From an uncultured Collinsella sp. (GTDB lineage Bacteria > Actinomycetota > Coriobacteriia > Coriobacteriales > Coriobacteriaceae), in assembly GCA_900556875.1 (NCBI GenBank), contig USQQ01000004.1:68927-132926 (forward strand): DNA of 64,000 nucleotides, written 5' to 3'. Made by a program: the position numbers and the translations under genes. Positions 8,091 to 17,800 of this stretch are shown here, in pieces (the first letter of the stretch is position 1; every line of letters begins with the position of its first letter). The notes under the pieces are model-generated. The model had not been told where the DNA came from. It saw only the letters and a list, made by a program, of their open reading frames with translations, and searched no databases.

Positions 8091-10535
8091 CTAGAACAAG
8101 CTGCTCGCACGGGACAGATAGACCCGCTTGATGACCGAAACGACAACAAGGTACAGCACGCTGAGCAGCGCGACGACGCCCAAATGCCACGCCGGTAAAG
8201 CGGCGAGGCCGATCAGCTGCACCGCCGGGCCAAGTGCGAGCAAGGCAGACACGACAAGCATGACGCCAACCATCATCACGAGCAGACGGCGCGGACGGTC
8301 CGCCCCGCGAGCGCATCGTGTTCGCAAGACCAAAAGCACCAGAGACTCGGTCCATGCGCACTCCAGCAGCCAACCGGCTTGGAACGTGGCGATAAAGGCC
8401 GCCCTACCCGCGGCATCCAGTGCCATAAAAGATGCGCCGCATACGGCAGGGCACACGCCAAAGAACAAGATGGCAAAGGTGATGATGTCAAATGCCGAGC
8501 TTGCAAAACCAAAATGGAGCATAAAGCCGCCCAAGCCCTTGCCCGACCATACCTTGGGGCGAGAAATCTCCTCGACGTCAACGTTATCCCACGACAGCGC
8601 CAGGCAGGTCGCGTCGTAAAGCAGGTTGAGCAGAAGCAGCTGTGTGGCGGTCGCCGGCACAAAGGGCAAAAAGATGCTGGCGGCAGCCACCGAGCAGATA
8701 TTGCCAAAGTTAGAACTTGACGCGATGCGGATGTACTTGGAGGCATTGGCGAACGAGGCCCTGCCCTCGCGCACGCCCTCAGCAACGACGCCCAGGTCGC
8801 GCTCGAGCAGCACGAGGTCGGCGACCTTCTTGGACTCGGCGGCGGCAGAATCCACGACGATGCCGACGTCTGCCGCCGTGAGCGCCGGCACGTCATTCAC
8901 GCCGTCGCCGATATAGCCGACGGTATGGCCCGAAAGCCGGATGAGCCCTACGATACGCGCCTTTTGCGCGGGCGTGAGTTCGGCAAAGACGCGAGTGCGT
9001 CCCACCTGGATAAGCGCCTCGGACTCCTCCATGGCATCGAGCATGGCACCCGTGATGACATTACTGGCGGGAATCCCAAGGCGCGCACAGGTAGAACGAG
9101 CGACCGATGCCGAATCACCGGTCAGTACGCGTACCTCGACAGACAGATCGGACAGCGAGCGAACGGCAGCGCGGGCACTGGTCTTTGGCCGGTCGAAGAA
9201 GCCCAGAAAACCGCACAGCGCCAGGCCGTCCCAGCCTGCCGCCGTCGTACTGTAGGCGACAGCGAGCACTTTGATGCCATCGGCGCGCATGTCCTCGGCA
9301 ACCTCGTACGCACTCCGGCGCCCTTCTTCGTTCATGGGAACGAGCTCGCCTTTAAAGTTCGCCCAGGCGCAATGCGCGCAAACGCTCTCGACCTCGCCTT
9401 TAACAATGGTCAGGTGACTATCGGGACGAGCCGGCAGCCCCAAGCACCCAAGTGCCTCCGGCGTAGCGTCGAGCTTGACGCCTGACGCTTTGGTAACGTG
9501 GTCAAAGGGATCGGACGCATGCAGGAAAAATGCACGGCCAAGATCTTTGGCAGCAAGGCAAAGCTCGGGTGCGGCACACGCATCGGCAATAGCCCGGTTA
9601 AGTTGATTGGCGGCAACTCCCTGATTCGCACTCTCGAGATACGCTAAGTTGAGGGTCTGCTCGCTCTCGTTGCCCAGGATATCGGTGTAGTACTCCAGCA
9701 CTGCGGCGTCTTCGGTCAGCGTACCCGTCTTGTCTACGCACACCACGTCCATGGAACCCAGCGACTCCATAGCGTCGACGTTTTTAACGATGACCCGTTT
9801 GCTTTTGAGGCGGCGGGCGCTGCCCGACAGACAGACGCTCGTAACCACCGGAAGCATTTCGGGAACCAGGCCCACGGCCGCTCCCAAAGCAAACAGCAGC
9901 GCTTGCGTCCAGTCGCCCAGCACGACGCCGCGAATCATGATGACAAACGGCAGCACGATCAGCATGCACTTGACCAAAGCCGCGCAAATGCTCTGGGCCC
10001 CGGCATTAAACTGCGTGGCAGGGCGGACGCGCCGACGCGGCACGGCCTCCTCCTTGTTGGCACTCGCAAGAACGGTTGCCGAGGCCTTGCCGTCAACAAT
10101 CGTCGTCCCCGCGCGAACGGCATCGCCCTCACGCTTGGCAGTCTGGCCGCTCTCGCCCGTAAGTGATGACTCGGAAACAAGAATGTGATTGCCCTTGGCA
10201 AGAACCGCATCGACCGGACAGAGCATGCCGGCGTACAGGCGAATCACATCGCCGGGTGCAAGCCGGTCGGCATCGACTTGGACCCAGCATGCGTCGACAC
10301 GTTTCCAAACGGCCGCATGGCTCGCCTTTAACATATGGCGATCAAAGCTGCGCTTGGCCTCATTTTCGTAGAACAGGCGCACCAAGCCGCCGGCCAGCCA
10401 CATTACAAACAGCACGGCAGGCGCAAACACCCCCGTCTGGCCCTGCGCCTGCGGAACGACATCGACCAAAAAAGCCAAACCGGCCAGCGCAAGCAGCAAG
10501 GACGAGAACGGGTTGAAGAATGATTTTCTAATCAT
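8091..10535 (-). CDS. Shortened MgtA-like P-type ATPase paralogue
   Basis: An 814-residue P-type ATPase close to MgtA but lacking its N-terminal cytosolic region: it begins directly at the first membrane segment (MIRKSFFNPFSSLLLALAGL). Core catalytic motifs are kept: TGES near 127, VGLVPEMLP, D268 in DKTGTLTE, TGDSASVARS, GDGVNDVPAL and the C-terminal LSWDNVD. The nucleotide-binding region has diverged: MgtA has PFDFTRRRLTT where this protein has PFDHVTKASGV. The ATG at 10535 has AGAGG upstream. It is co-transcribed with the winged-helix gene. Substrate is probably a divalent cation, but Mg2+ is not proven. Confidence 0.85.
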   Translation of the reverse strand: MIRKSFFNPFSSLLLALAGLAFLVDVVPQAQGQTGVFAPAVLFVMWLAGGLVRLFYENEAKRSFDRHMLKASHAAVWKRVDACWVQVDADRLAPGDVIRLYAGMLCPVDAVLAKGNHILVSESSLTGESGQTAKREGDAVRAGTTIVDGKASATVLASANKEEAVPRRRVRPATQFNAGAQSICAALVKCMLIVLPFVIMIRGVVLGDWTQALLFALGAAVGLVPEMLPVVTSVCLSGSARRLKSKRVIVKNVDAMESLGSMDVVCVDKTGTLTEDAAVLEYYTDILGNESEQTLNLAYLESANQGVAANQLNRAIADACAAPELCLAAKDLGRAFFLHASDPFDHVTKASGVKLDATPEALGCLGLPARPDSHLTIVKGEVESVCAHCAWANFKGELVPMNEEGRRSAYEVAEDMRADGIKVLAVAYSTTAAGWDGLALCGFLGFFDRPKTSARAAVRSLSDLSVEVRVLTGDSASVARSTCARLGIPASNVITGAMLDAMEESEALIQVGRTRVFAELTPAQKARIVGLIRLSGHTVGYIGDGVNDVPALTAADVGIVVDSAAAESKKVADLVLLERDLGVVAEGVREGRASFANASKYIRIASSSNFGNICSVAAASIFLPFVPATATQLLLLNLLYDATCLALSWDNVDVEEISRPKVWSGKGLGGFMLHFGFASSAFDIITFAILFFGVCPAVCGASFMALDAAGRAAFIATFQAGWLLECAWTESLVLLVLRTRCARGADRPRRLLVMMVGVMLVVSALLALGPAVQLIGLAALPAWHLGVVALLSVLYLVVVSVIKRVYLSRASSLF

Positions 10536-10622
10536 CGAAGCCTCTTTCTAGCGTAGCTTCGATTGTATCCGAGGTGTATATCGGCACCCCCGCCCCAGAC
10601 CTTGCGACTTCCTTGCTTTTAC

Positions 10623-10653
10623 ATGTGACAAAGGGACAGTCCCTTTGTCACAT
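10623..10653. repeat. REP-like 31-bp palindrome, copy 2
   Basis: Same sequence as copy 1. Its right end overlaps the 3' end of the LysR gene, so the LysR stop codon (TGA) is supplied by the repeat itself. Confidence 0.9.
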
Positions 10654-11529
10654 CCCATTCAAGCGGTTCAGGAACTCTTCGCAGGCGCGAGAACGCAGGC
10701 GATATTTTTTCCACACCAGATACGACGCAATGGTGAGTGGCGGCTCAAATGGGACAAAGCGCAGGTCGCTGGACTCATCTATCTGCAGCAAGCTTCCAAT
10801 GCCAACCGCGCACGCAGTGCCCGAACGCACCAGATGTGACGCGTTGCCGATCAGATCGAAATGCCCCACAACGTTGAGCTCGTCGACGGTGAAAACGCCG
10901 CTCGCCCACGCTTCTAGATCCAGCGCTCGATTCGAGGTACGCGAACTCACCAGCAGCGGCATCTTCGCCACGTCCGTAGGCGTCAGCACGTCAAGCTCGC
11001 CCCATGGACCGCTCGCGGAGACAACGGCACCGACTCGGTCCGCCTCGGGCATGCGGATCCATTCGTATTTCTCGACGTTAACGGGTTCCAGCAGCAGCGC
11101 AAAGTCAAGCAGGCCACGCTCCAAGCGCTCCTCTACCGCATCGGCATTACCGGTATAGAGTTCTATCGTCACTCCTGGATGATCCCGATGCAGCTCCGCA
11201 AAGATATCGAGCACCGGCCGCATCGATTTGGTTTCACCGGCGCCAATGCGGACAACGCCCGCAATACCGAGCTCCCGATCCGCCAACTCCAGCTCGGTCT
11301 GCTCCACCAGCGAGACGATTTCCTCGGCGCGCTGACGCAGTCGCATGCCATCGCTCGTAAGCACACATGATCGATTGGTGCGCTCAAAAAGCTCGACGCC
11401 CAGCTCGCGCTCAAGATCGGCAATCTGACGTGACAGCGTAGGCTGCGTCACGTGTAGCACGTTTGCCGCCTCGGTCATGTTTTCCTCACGCGCCACCGCC
11501 AAAAAGTAACGCAACGTCCGTAGCTCCAT
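10648..11529 (-). CDS. LysR-family transcriptional regulator
   Basis: A 293-residue LysR regulator. The N-terminal helix-turn-helix is MELRTLRYFLAVAREENMTEAANVLHV followed by TQPTLSRQIADLERELG. A substrate-binding domain follows from about residue 90 (VRIGAGETKSMRPVLDIF). It is divergent from the aldo/keto reductase at 11675, which it most likely controls across the 145-bp shared intergenic region (AT-rich, containing repeated ATAT words; no operator was pinned down). The last codon and stop lie in a REP-like palindrome. Confidence 0.93.
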   Translation of the reverse strand: MELRTLRYFLAVAREENMTEAANVLHVTQPTLSRQIADLERELGVELFERTNRSCVLTSDGMRLRQRAEEIVSLVEQTELELADRELGIAGVVRIGAGETKSMRPVLDIFAELHRDHPGVTIELYTGNADAVEERLERGLLDFALLLEPVNVEKYEWIRMPEADRVGAVVSASGPWGELDVLTPTDVAKMPLLVSSRTSNRALDLEAWASGVFTVDELNVVGHFDLIGNASHLVRSGTACAVGIGSLLQIDESSDLRFVPFEPPLTIASYLVWKKYRLRSRACEEFLNRLNGM

Positions 11530-11674
11530 TGCACCCCAATTCAGTCAAGGCGTCCCGCTTGCCAGATATTTGGTATTCGTATATCCAGCTAGTCGATATA
11601 AGCAATATACATCATTGGCCTATCAACGTACGCTATAGCCATCCCCTCAAGAATAAGGAGAACAGGAGAACACC

Positions 11675-12694
11675 ATGCAGTACACCACCCTTGGACATTC
11701 CGGCATCAACGTCTCTAAGCTCTGCCTGGGAGGCATGAGCTTTGGCGAGCCCAGCCCCGACTTTCACCAATGGACCATCGGACCCGACGACACGCGCGCC
11801 GTCATCAAGCGCGCGCTCGACGCCGGAGTCAACTTTATTGACACCGCAAACTGCTACAGCTTTGGCACAAGCGAAGAGTATATAGGCGCCGCCCTGCGCA
11901 ATCTGGGAATCGCTCGCGAGAGCGTCGTGCTGGCTAGCAAGGTTCACTTCAACGAAGGCGGCCTTTCCGCCGACGCCATCAAACGTGAGATCGAAGGCTC
12001 GCTCAAGCGCTTGGGCACCGATTACCTTGACCTCTACATCATTCACCGCTTCGATTACGACGTTCCCATGGAAGAGACCATGGAAGCACTCAATGACCTG
12101 GTACGCGAGGGCAAAGTTCGCGCACTCGGCGCCAGCGCTATGTATGCTTACCAGCTGCACAACCTGCAGATCGTCGCACGCGACCACGGATGGACGCCCT
12201 TTACGAGCATGCAGTGCCACTACAACCTGCTGTACCGAGAGGACGAGCGGGAGATGATTCCGGTATGCCGCCAGTTCGACATGGCCCTTACGCCATACAG
12301 CCCCCTGGCGTCGGGACACCTCTGCCGCCCCACGTGGGAAAGCTCGAGCACACGTGGCACCACCGACACGACCATGGCCAATAAGTATGACCATGACCGC
12401 GCCATCGACATGCCCGTCGTCGAGCGTGTGGCCAAGGTTGCCGCCGATCATGACGTGTCGATGCCGCAGATTGCGCTGGCGTGGCACTGGGCGCGTGGAG
12501 TCGAGGCGCCCATCGTGGGTTGCTCCAAGCCCGAGCGAGTCGACGACGCCGTAGCTGCGCTCGACATAACGCTCTCCCCCGCCGAGATTGACTTCCTCGA
12601 GGAGCTTTATCAACCGCACGCGCTCGTTGGTCCCAAGGCCCGTCCCGGCGAAAAGCCGCTTGCCGGCACCACCAAGGTCAAAACCGCAAAGTGA
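11675..12694 (+). CDS. Aldo/keto reductase
   Basis: An NADPH-dependent oxidoreductase of the aldo/keto reductase family, 339 residues, (beta/alpha)8 barrel, cytoplasmic. Motifs: LGHSGINVSKLCLGGMSFG at the N-terminus, active-site D in FIDTANCYSFG, K in ASKVHF, H in IIHRFD, and the cofactor-binding end PIVGCSKPERVDDA. AAGGAGAACAGGAGAACACC precedes the ATG. It starts a rightward group with a small conserved protein and a flavodoxin. The substrate is unknown. Confidence 0.93.
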   Translation: MQYTTLGHSGINVSKLCLGGMSFGEPSPDFHQWTIGPDDTRAVIKRALDAGVNFIDTANCYSFGTSEEYIGAALRNLGIARESVVLASKVHFNEGGLSADAIKREIEGSLKRLGTDYLDLYIIHRFDYDVPMEETMEALNDLVREGKVRALGASAMYAYQLHNLQIVARDHGWTPFTSMQCHYNLLYREDEREMIPVCRQFDMALTPYSPLASGHLCRPTWESSSTRGTTDTTMANKYDHDRAIDMPVVERVAKVAADHDVSMPQIALAWHWARGVEAPIVGCSKPERVDDAVAALDITLSPAEIDFLEELYQPHALVGPKARPGEKPLAGTTKVKTAK

Positions 12695-12698
12695 TGCC

Positions 12699-12938
12699 AT
12701 GGACGACAACATCATCGACGGCCTACGCGACGCCGGCTGCAACGAAGAGTTTATCGAGCTGTACGGTACTGCCGCCAGCGACTGCGCGCGCATTTGCATA
12801 CTAAAACGGCATCGCCGCGAATTGCTCAACGATATACACGCGGGGCAACAGAAGCTCGAATGCCTTGACTATCTCATCTATCGGCTACGCAGTGCCTCGA
12901 CCGGATGCTGTTCAAGCCGCTCAGCATCGCAGCCATGA
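12699..12938 (+). CDS. Small conserved protein (DAGC...CLDYLIY type)
   Basis: A 79-residue soluble protein starting four bases after the reductase stop, which indicates coupling. Its core pattern (LRDAGCNEEFIELY, then KRHRRELLNDIHAGQQKLECLDYLIYRL) matches, from memory, a short helical family that often accompanies aldo/keto reductases, MerR regulators and flavodoxins in clostridia. The two cysteines are conserved in that family. The C-terminal tail after YRL (STGCCSSRSASQP) looks lineage-specific. Function is unknown; a redox or partner-binding role is conceivable. Confidence 0.7.
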   Translation: MDDNIIDGLRDAGCNEEFIELYGTAASDCARICILKRHRRELLNDIHAGQQKLECLDYLIYRLRSASTGCCSSRSASQP

Positions 12939-12997
12939 GGCGTCACTTAATAGCACCTCACCATAAAGCCTAAACCGCAGCAACGAAAGGGACTCCA

Positions 12998-13471
12998 ATG
13001 ACTAAGACACTTGTGGCATATTTCAGTGCATCGGGAACCACGATGGACGTTGCAAACCACTTGGCTCGCGTGACGGACAGCGACCTGTTCGCCATTGTGC
13101 CCGCCAATCCATACACAAGCGCCGACCTTAACTGGCGCGACAAACAGAGCCGCAGCACGCGCGAGGCCGCCGACCCCTCCTGCCGCCCTGCCATAACCTC
13201 CAGAGTCGAGCACATCGAAGACTACGACACCATCTTTTTGGGTTTCCCCATCTGGTGGTACGTGGCGCCGGCGATTATCAACACATTCCTTGAGTCTTAC
13301 GACCTGACGGGCAAAACGGTCGTCCTGTTTGCCACCTCGGGCGGAAGCGGAATGGGCAAAACGGCGTCGGTCCTTAGGGTAAGCGCTCCAAGCGCAAAGA
13401 TCGTTGACGGCGGCATTCTCAACAACGCAAGCAACGCCGACATCGAGAAGTTCGCGGAAAGGTGCCTCTAA
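12998..13471 (+). CDS. Flavodoxin
   Basis: A 157-residue FMN electron carrier. The phosphate-binding loop FSASGTTMDVA follows the first strand, and the FMN-stacking region is FLGFPIWWYVAP, with the late strand VVLFATSGGSGMG. The start at 12998 lies behind GAAAGGG. It is third in the group with the aldo/keto reductase, so it probably supplies or accepts electrons in the same pathway under LysR control. Confidence 0.92.
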   Translation: MTKTLVAYFSASGTTMDVANHLARVTDSDLFAIVPANPYTSADLNWRDKQSRSTREAADPSCRPAITSRVEHIEDYDTIFLGFPIWWYVAPAIINTFLESYDLTGKTVVLFATSGGSGMGKTASVLRVSAPSAKIVDGGILNNASNADIEKFAERCL

Positions 13472-13497
13472 CGCTGCAAAGGTACGAATGGCAAGCC

Positions 13498-13537
13498 CGT
13501 CGAGCCGTCGCGCCGTCGCGCCGTCGCGCCGTCGTGG
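13498..13537. repeat. 8-bp tandem repeat
   Basis: CGTCGCGC is repeated three times exactly, with degenerate units on both sides (CGTCGAGC and CGTCGTGG), in the gap between the flavodoxin and the next gene. This is a possible slippage-prone site. Confidence 0.8.
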
Positions 13538-13643
13538 CAGTTTTGTCGTATGACCATGCGCTCATCGATGGTGGGATTCCCTATACTGAGTTGCATATGA
13601 CGGCATCGTGCCACAACGACCGCCACGACACCAAGGACCAGCT

Positions 13644-14777
13644 ATGGCAACACTCTCCGAACAAGAACGTAAGCGCATCCAGCGATACTGCATCTGCCCC
13701 AAGGTTGCCGGAGCGGCGCTCGCCATGGCGTTCATACTGCCATTTTTGATCATTCCCTTCGAAATGATTGACGACATCGTATTCCATCACGAAGGCTTCC
13801 AAGAGACGGGCATGATGACCGCCTTGGTGCTCACCGCCGTCGAGCTCGTCATCTTCTGCTACTGCGCGCTCGCGCCGCGCTTTGGCATGCGCGGCAAGCA
13901 GTGGAGAGAAATGCAGCACCGACTTGCCGTCGAGCAGAGCGAAAAAGACCGCTCGGCACAAATTGCGGGCGTTGTTGGCACGCAGGCCGCCGCGCGTCTA
14001 CTCAAGAACAGTGACAACGAGACCGCGCGCAACCTGGGCGGCGCGGCAGAAGTCGCCGCTGCCGTAGGCGCCGTCGCCACTGCAGCTGACGTGCTTACCG
14101 AGAGCTTCGCTAACGCAAGGGCCATGGCAGAGGCCTGTGGCGTGCCCATCCCCCGTGCGAAAAAGTGGATCATCGCGCTTGTAGCACTGCCCCTCGTAAT
14201 CGTGTGCGGTGCCTATATCCCGCAGCTGGCGCAGGGAAACATCGAGATGCAACAGAACGCAGCGGCCGCGGCCGAGCAGATCGCCATCGCTCGCAAGGCA
14301 TTAGAGCCCGCATGCGAGTACGTGTCCGCCGATGACCCCTACGAGCGATATCAAGATTACGGCTATCCCGTCCGCGGCTATCTGCACGAAGGCGACTCAG
14401 GTACCCAGAAGGCCTATACCTATCTGGACTTTGACAACAAGGGGACACTCAAGGAAGTGAGCTACGCGGCAGAGGTCGACCCCAGCGCGAGCCTTGAGGA
14501 CAACCTTGCCCGCATCGAACGCGAGCTTGACGAGCTTTCCTCTGCCGTTCAAACCGTTGACGTCAAGACGGTGAGCCCCGAGCTCTTGGCACCGCAGAAA
14601 CTCCCCGAAGAGTTTAGGCAGGCATTTTTGAACGGCTCACTCTACGAGAGAATCTCTATCAGGACGAGTGACGACCTCATCAAAACGTATTACTCGTTTG
14701 ATACGGATCCCGAGGACGAGTTTGACGAGTACACCCATCCAAGCGTCCGTATTACGCTGATGGGCAAAACAAACTAG
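13644..14777 (+). CDS. Membrane protein of unknown function
   Basis: A 377-residue protein that I do not recognise. It has two membrane segments near residues 22-41 and 56-75, an Ala-rich cytosolic stretch (VAAAVGAVATAADV), a third membrane segment at about 172-190 (WIIALVALPLVIVCGAYI) and an outside domain of about 190 residues rich in acidic and Tyr residues. The ATG at 13644 follows AAGGACC; the 13608 ATG would add an arginine/proline-rich tail. A TATACT-type -10 lies near 13580. It is transcribed alone and is followed by a strong terminator. Confidence 0.75.
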   Translation: MATLSEQERKRIQRYCICPKVAGAALAMAFILPFLIIPFEMIDDIVFHHEGFQETGMMTALVLTAVELVIFCYCALAPRFGMRGKQWREMQHRLAVEQSEKDRSAQIAGVVGTQAAARLLKNSDNETARNLGGAAEVAAAVGAVATAADVLTESFANARAMAEACGVPIPRAKKWIIALVALPLVIVCGAYIPQLAQGNIEMQQNAAAAAEQIAIARKALEPACEYVSADDPYERYQDYGYPVRGYLHEGDSGTQKAYTYLDFDNKGTLKEVSYAAEVDPSASLEDNLARIERELDELSSAVQTVDVKTVSPELLAPQKLPEEFRQAFLNGSLYERISIRTSDDLIKTYYSFDTDPEDEFDEYTHPSVRITLMGKTN

Positions 14778-14815
14778 AAGGCGCGGGAAGGGGCCACCCC
14801 CTTCCCGCGCCTTTT
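14778..14815 (+). terminator. Strong terminator (possibly bidirectional)
   Basis: Stem AAGGCGCGGGAAGGGG paired with CCCCTTCCCGCGCCTT plus TTTT, immediately after the stop of the membrane-protein gene. The next gene is convergent, and the A-run on the left would also serve the other strand. Confidence 0.9.
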
Positions 14816-14821
14816 CATCCA

Positions 14822-14852
14822 ATGTGACAAAGGGGCTGTCCCTTTGTCACAT
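14822..14852. repeat. REP-like 31-bp palindrome, copy 3
   Basis: Same family as copy 1 with two changes (GGGGCTGTCCC centre). Its right edge provides the TAA stop of the ABC transporter gene. Confidence 0.9.
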
Positions 14853-17800
14853 TATTCGGAGCGTAGGGCCTCCACGGGGTCTTTCTTGGATGCGCTGCGG
14901 GCCGGCAGCAGGCCGGCGACGACCGTCAGCAGCACCGACATCGCAATGAGTATCAACGCATCCTGCACGGGCAGGCTCATCAGGTTGGGGACCTGCTTGG
15001 CCGCAAGCGCCCAGGCATTAACCGGAAAGCTCACGAGCACCACGACGACAATGGCAAAGACGCCGGCGATGAGACCTTCGATAAACGTCTCGGCGTTGAA
15101 CACGTTTGCCACGTTGCGCTTCGACGCGCCGATTGCGCGCAGAATACCAATCTCCTTTTTGCGCTCCAGCACGCTGATGTAGGTGATGATGCCGATCATG
15201 ATGGAACTCACCACTAGGCTAATGCTCACAAACGCAATGAGCACCAAGCTGATAGTATTCACGATGTCGGTCACCGAACCCATGATGATGCCCATGTAGT
15301 CGGTGTACGAGATTGCCTGCTCGTCGTGGCCGGCGGCTTTGACCTGCTTGTTATAAGCATCGATGTGATCGAGCACGCGCTCCTTGGCCTCAAAATCGCG
15401 CGGGAAAATCTTGACCGAGATGGGGTCCGCCTCATCCGCATAGCCCAACGTGGTCAGATTGTTATCGTAGGTGAGCTGCGACGCCTTGGCGTAACTCATC
15501 ATGAGCGAACTCAGGTCCTCGGCGTCCATGTTGAAATGGATGGCACGAGCAAAGGCACTCGCATCCACACGCATAGCGCTCGCCAGGTTGGCAATACTCG
15601 ACGACATCTGTGTAGCCATCTGGCCCATGAGCCCCGCCGCGCCTGCTTTAAGCTGGGACGATACCGTTGTCGCAATCTGGTCGCTGATTGTCTTGGTCAC
15701 CTGGTCCATTGCCTGCTGCAGATACGGAGCCAGCTGCTTTTGGACATAGTCGGTCATCGCCTGTTGCAGGCGCTCGGCCAGGACATCGCCGCCGAGCGCC
15801 CTGAGCTGAGCCAGGTATTGCTGGGCTGCGGCATCATTCTCAAGATATGCCGAGAATGCGGCAGCGAGCTTTGACGCGTCTTTAAGGTCTTCGGGTGACA
15901 GCGCCTTAAACTGATCAGAGCGCATAAAGCCCTCAAACAGCTGGTTGGCAAGTGCTCCCACCTGCTGCATTTGCTCAGGCGTGAGCTCAAGACCATCAAA
16001 GATGCCCGAGAAATCTGGGGCCGGCGCTTTGGCCATGATGTCGCCGAAGTCGATGTCCTTCCCAACACCCGAAAGGTCAATATCCAGCCCGGACAAATCA
16101 AGGCTAGAAAGGTCCATGCCGCCGGCCGCACCCGAGAGCGCAGACGAATCGAGTGAGAACGCGCTCTTCAGCGCCGCCTCGTCCACACTGAACATGCTGC
16201 TCAAATCCACGCCTTGCTTGGCCTCGCCCTGCAGCTCGTCGAAGGTTTTGCCCGTAAAGACATCCGTCTCGGGGTGGGCAAGCTGCTCCTGCACAATCTG
16301 CGAATCGGCAGCACGCTCCATAAGCTGGCGAGTCAGCGCATGCGTATAGGCAATGCCCGGGGACAATGCGCTCGCGTTTGCCGTCTCGTTGGGTCGCACC
16401 ACGCCCACAATGCGCACGTCAATACCGTCGGCAACCTTGGCTTTCATAAAGTCGGCGTCGCCAGACATGTCAGTCCACATGCCGGTCTCTTCGTTTTTGC
16501 GATAGGCATCGGCCGGCGACAACACCTTAAACGTCGTGGACAGTGCATCGTCGTAGGTAAAGTCGCTGCCGGTCTTGGGCGTCTTGACCTTGCCGTCGGC
16601 CGTCATGGCACTGTTAACCAGGTCGTTGAGCTCATCGATATCCAGCGCGCCGATACTGTAGAGCGTGTAGTCGCCCACTGTTCCGCGGCTCGAAAGCACC
16701 ATCACGGCCTCGTTGGCAGACGTAGGCCAATGGCCGGCAACGACATCGTACTGGCTGTCGAGCAGACTCTGGTCGTCAATCATCTCGTTAAAGACCGAGG
16801 TTCCCATGGAATCCATGCTCACCGTTGCCGCCGAACTTGCACCGCCGCTCATGGCCTCGGTCATAGCGTTGGGCACCAGCCGGACAGGCTTCTCATCGCC
16901 CTTGCCCGCACGATAGACAACCGGCGTCACGCCGTAGCCGTACTGGATAGCGTTGACCTCTTTGTCGATACCGTCGCCGCCGTCGTCAAGCCATGCCTTA
17001 AAGCTTGTCATATCGTTAGATTTAACACTTGCGAACATGTCCTTTACGGCCGTGACCACAGGGATCTTATCGGTCCCCTGAGCCTTGCCGCCGGTAGCGC
17101 CATCGGACGAGTCCTCGCCCTTGGACGCCTCCTCATCCGTGGCCCCCTGTCCGCCCATCATAGACGACAGGTCGTAATCTTGTTTGGAAATCGTGAGCGG
17201 GTAGCTCGAGAGCGTGTCCTCCTCGACCTTTTTGATGTAGTCGTTTACGCCGTTGGAGAGCGCCAGGATTGCCGCAATGCCGATAATGCCAATCGAACCC
17301 GCAAAGGCCGTCATGACCGTGCGGCCCTTCTTGGTCATGAGGTTTCGGGCAGAAAGCCCCAGCGCCGTCACAAAGCTCATCGAGGTTTTGCGCGTGGGCT
17401 TGGCCTCGCGACGCGCGGCCTCGGCAGCATCAAAGGGATCTGAATCGTCGGTGACCTTGCCGTCCGCCAGGTTGACAATGCGCGTGGCGTACTTGTACGC
17501 CAGCTCAGGATTGTGCGTGACCATGATGACCAGACGGTCGCGCGCAACGTCCTTGAGCAAATCCATGACCTGGACGGACGTCGTTGAGTCCAAGGCGCCG
17601 GTCGGCTCGTCAGCCAGCACAATCTCGGGGTCATTGATCAGAGCGCGGGCAATGGCCACGCGCTGCATCTGCCCGCCCGAAAGCTGGCTCGGGCGCTTGT
17701 CAACGTGCTCGCCCAGACCGACTGCCTCGAGCGCCTTGCGCGCACGTTGGCGGCGCTCGGCATGCCCCACGCCCGTGAGCGTAAGCGCCAACTCCACGTT

